From NCBI RefSeq assembly GCF_900100665.1, contig NZ_FNCS01000003.1, positions 62,001 through 126,000 of the forward strand: a stretch of 64,000 nucleotides of DNA, read 5' to 3'. The notes under the pieces are model-generated. The model did not search any database. It saw only the letters and a program-made list of their open reading frames with translations, and had not been told where the DNA came from. Below are positions 60,405 through 64,000 of this stretch, piece by piece; within the stretch, counting starts at the first letter, position 1, and the number at the start of each line of letters is the position of its first letter. A program made the position numbers and the translations under genes. The stretch is from Pelagibacterium luteolum (GTDB lineage Bacteria; Pseudomonadota; Alphaproteobacteria; Rhizobiales; Devosiaceae).

Positions 60405-61087
60405 GGGATCGCAGCTGGATCGATGGTGTAGATCAACAAGCCCGCATCATCGGTCCATCCCGCCGAAACGATCTGCTCGGGATCGATCAGCATCTGCTCC
60501 AATCCTGCGCGAATGTCCGGCATCGTATTGAGATACGTCATCAGCTCCCGCGAGGGCTCGTACCCGCACACCGAAACATCGACGCGCCGGATATAGACTG
60601 ACGCCTCAGGCATTTCGGCCTCCATGAACGCATCGCGATGCTGGGCAAAGACATCGGCCTCAAGACAGTCTGCAGCCTCCGCAGGATCGCTGGGCAAGCG
60701 CATCTGCGACAGGGGCGCATGCAATTCCGCTGCATCGGGCTCAGCCGTGACATCGTCCGTCGTGCCTGAACTCGCCCCCTCGGGCGCCGATCGTGGCGAA
60801 CTGGACGCCGCCTCCTCGGCACCGCCCCCGCCGAGCGAAATCCCGCCCCCAACGGTTTCCGAACGCTCATCGACGCCAAGCCGCACTGACCCGCCCGCAT
60901 CGACGGCGATGCCATCATCCCCGATATCGACAGTCGCGCCCCCCTCCATCGCCCTCTCGATGGTGGTGTCGCTCGGCCCAATCCTCAAGCCGTTCGCGCT
61001 GCTGCCATCGAGTTCGATGCGCTGCGCCACGACGGGGCTCGCCAGAACCAGGGCCGCAACGAAAATACCGGTCACTCTGCGTTTCAT
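60401..61087 (-). CDS. Exported protein of unknown function
   Basis: 228 residues, not recognised. A signal peptide (MKRRVTGIFVAALVLASPVVAQ) is followed by a Gly/Ser/Asp-rich stretch with short repeated phrases (GATVDIGDDGIAVDAGGSVRLG, GGGISLGGGGAEEAASSS) and then by a more ordered C-terminal half with two cysteines (AADCLEADVF, VSVCGYEPS). Acidic overall. Located after the terminator of the secreted acidic protein at 61159, so likely a separate transcript. It could be a surface or matrix protein; the sequence does not say. Confidence 0.75.
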   Translation of the reverse strand: MKRRVTGIFVAALVLASPVVAQRIELDGSSANGLRIGPSDTTIERAMEGGATVDIGDDGIAVDAGGSVRLGVDERSETVGGGISLGGGGAEEAASSSPRSAPEGASSGTTDDVTAEPDAAELHAPLSQMRLPSDPAEAADCLEADVFAQHRDAFMEAEMPEASVYIRRVDVSVCGYEPSRELMTYLNTMPDIRAGLEQMLIDPEQIVSAGWTDDAGLLIYTIDPAAIP

Positions 61088-61102
61088 CTCAAATTCTCTT
61101 CA

Positions 61103-61134
61103 CAAAAAAGGCGCGGTGCACTGGGCACCGCGCC
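61103..61134 (-). terminator. Terminator after the acidic repeat protein
   Basis: On the minus strand GGCGCGGTGC-CCAGT-GCACCGCGCC, a 10-pair perfect stem followed by TTTTTTGTG. Confidence 0.93.
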
Positions 61135-61158
61135 AATCATTTCAGTTAGCAATGCCGA

Positions 61159-61791
61159 TTAGTCATTGCTCTCGGTATAGATGGTGATCGAGCCATCATT
61201 GTGGTTATCGAGCGCCACGACATCGGAGATATCGATGTTGTTGCCCGAAAGCGCGTTGCTCAGGGCCGAATTGCCGCTGATCTCGTTCTGGAGGTCCGAG
61301 ATATTCGTGCTGTTGCCCGAAAGGACTTCGTTGAACGCTGTGGCGTCAAAATCGTTGAACGCTTCGCTCACATCGACGATGGAAACCTCAGACACGTCGG
61401 ACAGGTCCGAAACGTCGAAATTGCCCGCTTCGATGGCGCCAACCAGGTCGGAGAACGTGCCGATATCGCCAACCGAAGCATCGCCACCGGTCACATCGCC
61501 ACCCGTTACGTCGTCGACTGCATCGACATCGCCACCGGTTACGCTGTTGGTCACGTCATCGATCGTGTCGCTGACGCCCAGATCAGTGGTGACGTCGTCG
61601 ACAGTGTCGTTCACGCCAAGGTCGTTCGTGACATCGCTGGTCACGTCATCGACGGCGTCTACTGTGCCTTCAACGGTCGAACCGACGCTGTCGAGAATGC
61701 TGGTATTTTCGGAATCCTGCGCAATGGCAGCCGAGGTCAAGAGAGCGGCACCGGCAACACCGGCGAGAAGGGTCTTGGCAAGATTTTTCAT
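61159..61791 (-). CDS. Secreted acidic repeat protein
   Basis: 210 residues. Perfect ribosome site AAGGAG seven bases ahead of the ATG. Signal peptide MKNLAKTLLAGVAGAALLTS then AIAQ. The mature protein has no cysteine and is rich in Asp, Val, Thr and Ser with near-tandem words: VDAVDDVTSDVTNDLGVNDT, VDDVTTDLGVSDTIDDVTNS, VDAVDDVTGGDVTGGD, then SDLVGAIEAGNFDVSDLSDV and NISDLQNEISGNS. The repeated DDVT/SDLS units may form a beta-helix or a Ca2+-binding surface; both are guesses. No lipobox. Isolated by terminators on its 3' side and by an A+T-rich 270-base leader on its 5' side. Confidence 0.75.
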   Translation of the reverse strand: MKNLAKTLLAGVAGAALLTSAAIAQDSENTSILDSVGSTVEGTVDAVDDVTSDVTNDLGVNDTVDDVTTDLGVSDTIDDVTNSVTGGDVDAVDDVTGGDVTGGDASVGDIGTFSDLVGAIEAGNFDVSDLSDVSEVSIVDVSEAFNDFDATAFNEVLSGNSTNISDLQNEISGNSALSNALSGNNIDISDVVALDNHNDGSITIYTESND

Positions 61792-62109
61792 TTTTAGTCT
61801 CCTTTTGAAGGCATCCCAGGATGAGACGCCGTCGGTCATCTGTGCGACCGGAGACAGAAACGAGCCCGTTTCAAAATAAGTTTCAGTTTTTATTATTTAT
61901 TTTCAAAGGCTTAAAAGACGAAAAGCACCTATCGCGCTGGCGACCTGTGTCACCAACGCAAGGCATTCTTTGTTGACGAGAGAAAAACACGGAGCGCGTA
62001 AAGGGCTCAAAAACTCGCCGGGGTTACGGATGGTTAACCGCCCCCGTCCCCGATCGTTCCAACAATTAACATGCCGTCATCCCGCCGCTGCAGGAACAAG
62101 CGCGGCAAG
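61792..62109. other. A+T-rich intergenic stretch between the acidic protein and glgX
   Basis: 318 bases without a gene. The part 61868-61920 is unusually A+T-rich for this genome (TTATTATTTATTTTC) and probably contains the promoter of the acidic protein. The right part holds CCGTCATCCCGCCGCTGCAG at about 62070, a decayed copy of the dispersed palindrome. Confidence 0.5.
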
Positions 62110-64000
62110 TTATCCCGACACACAGCCTAGGATGACGACGCTTCGCGCCGGCAGAACCGCTTGCGAGGAACGTTCATCCAGGCGCGCGCCTCCGCTGGAA
62201 GCGAGAACGATATCGAATGTCAGGCCATGCTCGGAGGGCAGCGTCACGACGCACTCTTCGAATAGCCGGTTGAACCACACGAGAAGAATTTCACCCGCTT
62301 CGTGCAGGAACATGCCCAAGACCGATGCGTCCGGTATCCCCCAATCACCCGGCCCCAACTCCGCGCCGTCCGGCGTCAGCCACATCACGTCCTTGAATTT
62401 TTCCCCCATCTTGCCGGAGAGAAATTTATCGGAGCGAAAGGCGGGATGGCCGCGCCGGAGCGCTGCGAGGTCTGAAACGAATGCCGAAAGGTCGAGGTCC
62501 GCAGCGTCCCAGTCGAGATGCGTCAGATTATTGTCCTGGGCATAGGCGTTGTTGTTACCGCCCTGGCTGCGCCCGATTTCGTCCCCCGCCGTAATCATGG
62601 GTGAGCCATGCGAGACGAACAGCGTCGCCAGCAGCGCCCTGACGTCACGGTTCCGCGCCTCGAGAACCGCAGGATCGCGCGTTGCGCCCTCGATCCCGCA
62701 ATTCCACGAATAATTCGCCCCGTGCCCATCGCGATTGTTCTCGCCATTGGCCTCGTTGTGCTTGTCGGCAAACGCCACCAGATCGGCCAGCGTAAACCCG
62801 TCATGGGCAGCAAGAAAGTTGACGCTCGCCGAAGGCTTTCGCCCATCATGATCTAATTTGTCCGCCGAACCGGCCAACCGCGTCGCCAATGCGCCGAGCA
62901 TATAATGATCGCCGCGCCAGAACTGGCGCACATCGTCCCGATAGCGGTCATTCCATTCGAAAAACGGATCACCAAATCCGCCCACATGATAGCCCCCGGG
63001 CCCCGGATCCCACGGTTCGGCGATCAAAAGGCAGGATTTGAGCACGTCGTCATTGCGAATAAGGCTGAGCATCTCGGCATCGTGCCGATACCCCTCCGCC
63101 GTGCGCCCCAGAACGGTCGCGAGATCGAAGCGAAAGCCGGCCACGCCGAATTCGGTCACCCAATGGCGCAAGCTGTCGATGACAAGAGCCTGCACGACCG
63201 GGTGATCGCATTGCAGTGTATTGCCGGTCCCCGCGTCGTTGACCAGCCGCATCTCCCCGTTGACCTCGACATGGCGATAATAGGTGCGCGCATCCAGCCC
63301 CTTCATCGAGATCACCGGCCCCAGGATGTCGCTTTCGCCGGTATGGTTATAGACCACATCGACGACCACCCTGATGCCGGCGCGCCGATAGACGGCGATC
63401 ATGTCGCGCACATCGTCGGGACCGTTCGGCGCCAGCCGCGGATCGGGCGCAAAATAGGTGATGGGGTTATAGCCCCAGCCATTGGTCAGCCCGAGCGCCG
63501 GGAGATGCCGGTCATCGATCCAGGCGGCCACTGGCATGAGCTCGACCACATCCACACCAAGCGACACGATATGGTCGATCACCTCGGGCGTCGTCAGCGC
63601 CTTCAGCGTCCCCCGCAGAGGCGGCGACACTGCCGGGTGGCGCATCGTATGGGCGCGGACGTTGAGCTCGTAAATCAGCGCCGGTCGCCGGGCATCGTCC
63701 TTTGGCCGCGCCACCGGATCGGGACGACCCGGCACGATCGCCTTGGGCACATAGAGGGCCGTATCGACCGCCTCCGGGCGCGCCAGACACAACTCCGGAT
63801 GCAAAACGAATTGCCGATCGATCCGTCGCGCGTACGGGTCGACCAAAAGCTTGTTGGGATCGAAATAATACCCCTGCTTGGGGTCATACCGACCATCGGC
63901 CCGCAATCCATACCGCGCGCCCGCAGATAGCCCCGCAATTTGCGCCGACCAGACATGGCCGTCGCGCCCAAGCGCGATCCGATCGGTTTCCCGGTCGGCA
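62110..64000 (-). CDS. glgX: Glycogen debranching enzyme GlgX, N-terminus beyond right edge
   Basis: Isoamylase-type glycoside hydrolase (GH13) that removes alpha-1,6 branches from glycogen trimmed by phosphorylase. 630 codons are visible; the frame stays open to the window edge, where the translation (VWSAQIAGLSAGARYGLRAD) belongs to the N-terminal CBM48 domain, so the first ~50 residues are missing. Catalytic region: nucleophile Asp in AGFRFDLATVL, acid/base Glu in LLIAEPWDPG, third Asp in NFLAAHDGFTLAD. LYVPKAIV, NVRAHTMRHP and GWGYNPITYFAPD support the assignment. Related glycogen genes (glgP, glgB, glgC, glgA) would lie to the right, outside. Confidence 0.95.
   Translation of the reverse strand, partial: ADRETDRIALGRDGHVWSAQIAGLSAGARYGLRADGRYDPKQGYYFDPNKLLVDPYARRIDRQFVLHPELCLARPEAVDTALYVPKAIVPGRPDPVARPKDDARRPALIYELNVRAHTMRHPAVSPPLRGTLKALTTPEVIDHIVSLGVDVVELMPVAAWIDDRHLPALGLTNGWGYNPITYFAPDPRLAPNGPDDVRDMIAVYRRAGIRVVVDVVYNHTGESDILGPVISMKGLDARTYYRHVEVNGEMRLVNDAGTGNTLQCDHPVVQALVIDSLRHWVTEFGVAGFRFDLATVLGRTAEGYRHDAEMLSLIRNDDVLKSCLLIAEPWDPGPGGYHVGGFGDPFFEWNDRYRDDVRQFWRGDHYMLGALATRLAGSADKLDHDGRKPSASVNFLAAHDGFTLADLVAFADKHNEANGENNRDGHGANYSWNCGIEGATRDPAVLEARNRDVRALLATLFVSHGSPMITAGDEIGRSQGGNNNAYAQDNNLTHLDWDAADLDLSAFVSDLAALRRGHPAFRSDKFLSGKMGEKFKDVMWLTPDGAELGPGDWGIPDASVLGMFLHEAGEILLVWFNRLFEECVVTLPSEHGLTFDIVLASSGGARLDERSSQAVLPARSVVILGCVSG

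Overview
The window looks like chromosomal DNA of an alphaproteobacterium of the order Hyphomicrobiales (Rhizobiales). The evidence is the high G+C content, a circularly permuted two-piece tmRNA with the tag ANDNYAEARLAA, an alpha-type SspB next to it, an ArsR-methyltransferase fusion beside metF, a hflK-hflC-DUF2065 run, and a dcw cluster read towards rnpB. A Devosia/Pelagibacterium-like genome is my best guess, but the genus cannot be fixed from this sequence alone. I found no tRNA or rRNA genes, insertion sequences, prophage or CRISPR array. Nearly everything is housekeeping, packed on both strands with many 1-4 bp gene overlaps.

Layout. 1-7 kb: a kup fragment, two small envelope proteins of unknown function, an FMN reductase, pdxJ, and the branched-chain amino-acid genes ilvI-ilvN behind a leader peptide and terminator that form an attenuator. 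7-16 kb: a MATE pump, the NAD salvage pair pncA-pncB, a DJ-1/PfpI protein, a YbaK deacylase, a Ca2+/Na+ antiporter, and the back-to-back pair miaA/serB. 16-22 kb: hflK-hflC-DUF2065, an atypical low-G+C dihydrofolate reductase, an acetyltransferase, a lone OLD-type TOPRIM protein and thyA. 22-30 kb: tmRNA (ssrA), its adaptor sspB, a ribbon-helix-helix protein, a 1224-residue AsmA protein, uvrD and small proteins. 30-39 kb: the division and cell-wall cluster rsmH-ftsL-ftsI-murE-murF-mraY, rnpB and a DjlA-like protein. 39-54 kb: sorbitol dehydrogenase, metF with its ArsR-methyltransferase regulator and operator, a DUF2336 protein, katA/oxyR, rarD, a hydrolase, the ABC-F factor ettA, a beta-propeller and a YdeP-type molybdoenzyme. 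54-64 kb: a pair of small DMT-type transporters, a glutathione transferase, an NMT1/THI5-type ABC importer, an Lrp regulator with alanine dehydrogenase, two secreted acidic proteins and the start of glgX.

Functional links visible in the DNA: tmRNA with SspB (tagging and delivery to ClpXP); thyA with dihydrofolate reductase (folate/thymidylate); pncA with pncB (NAD salvage, translationally coupled); katA with oxyR (peroxide defence); lrp with ald; and the ArsR-methyltransferase with metF (methionine cycle).

The most interesting items are the ilv attenuator; the DHFR with foreign composition and a C-terminal extension sitting in the conserved thyA-hflK interval; the lone TOPRIM protein; a 109-nt hairpin that contains the stop codons of both convergent genes oxyR and rarD; a perfect 16-bp operator before the ArsR-methyltransferase gene; and a family of at least ten GTCAYCC-type palindromes scattered between genes. 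I saw nothing that amounts to a clearly new multi-gene system.
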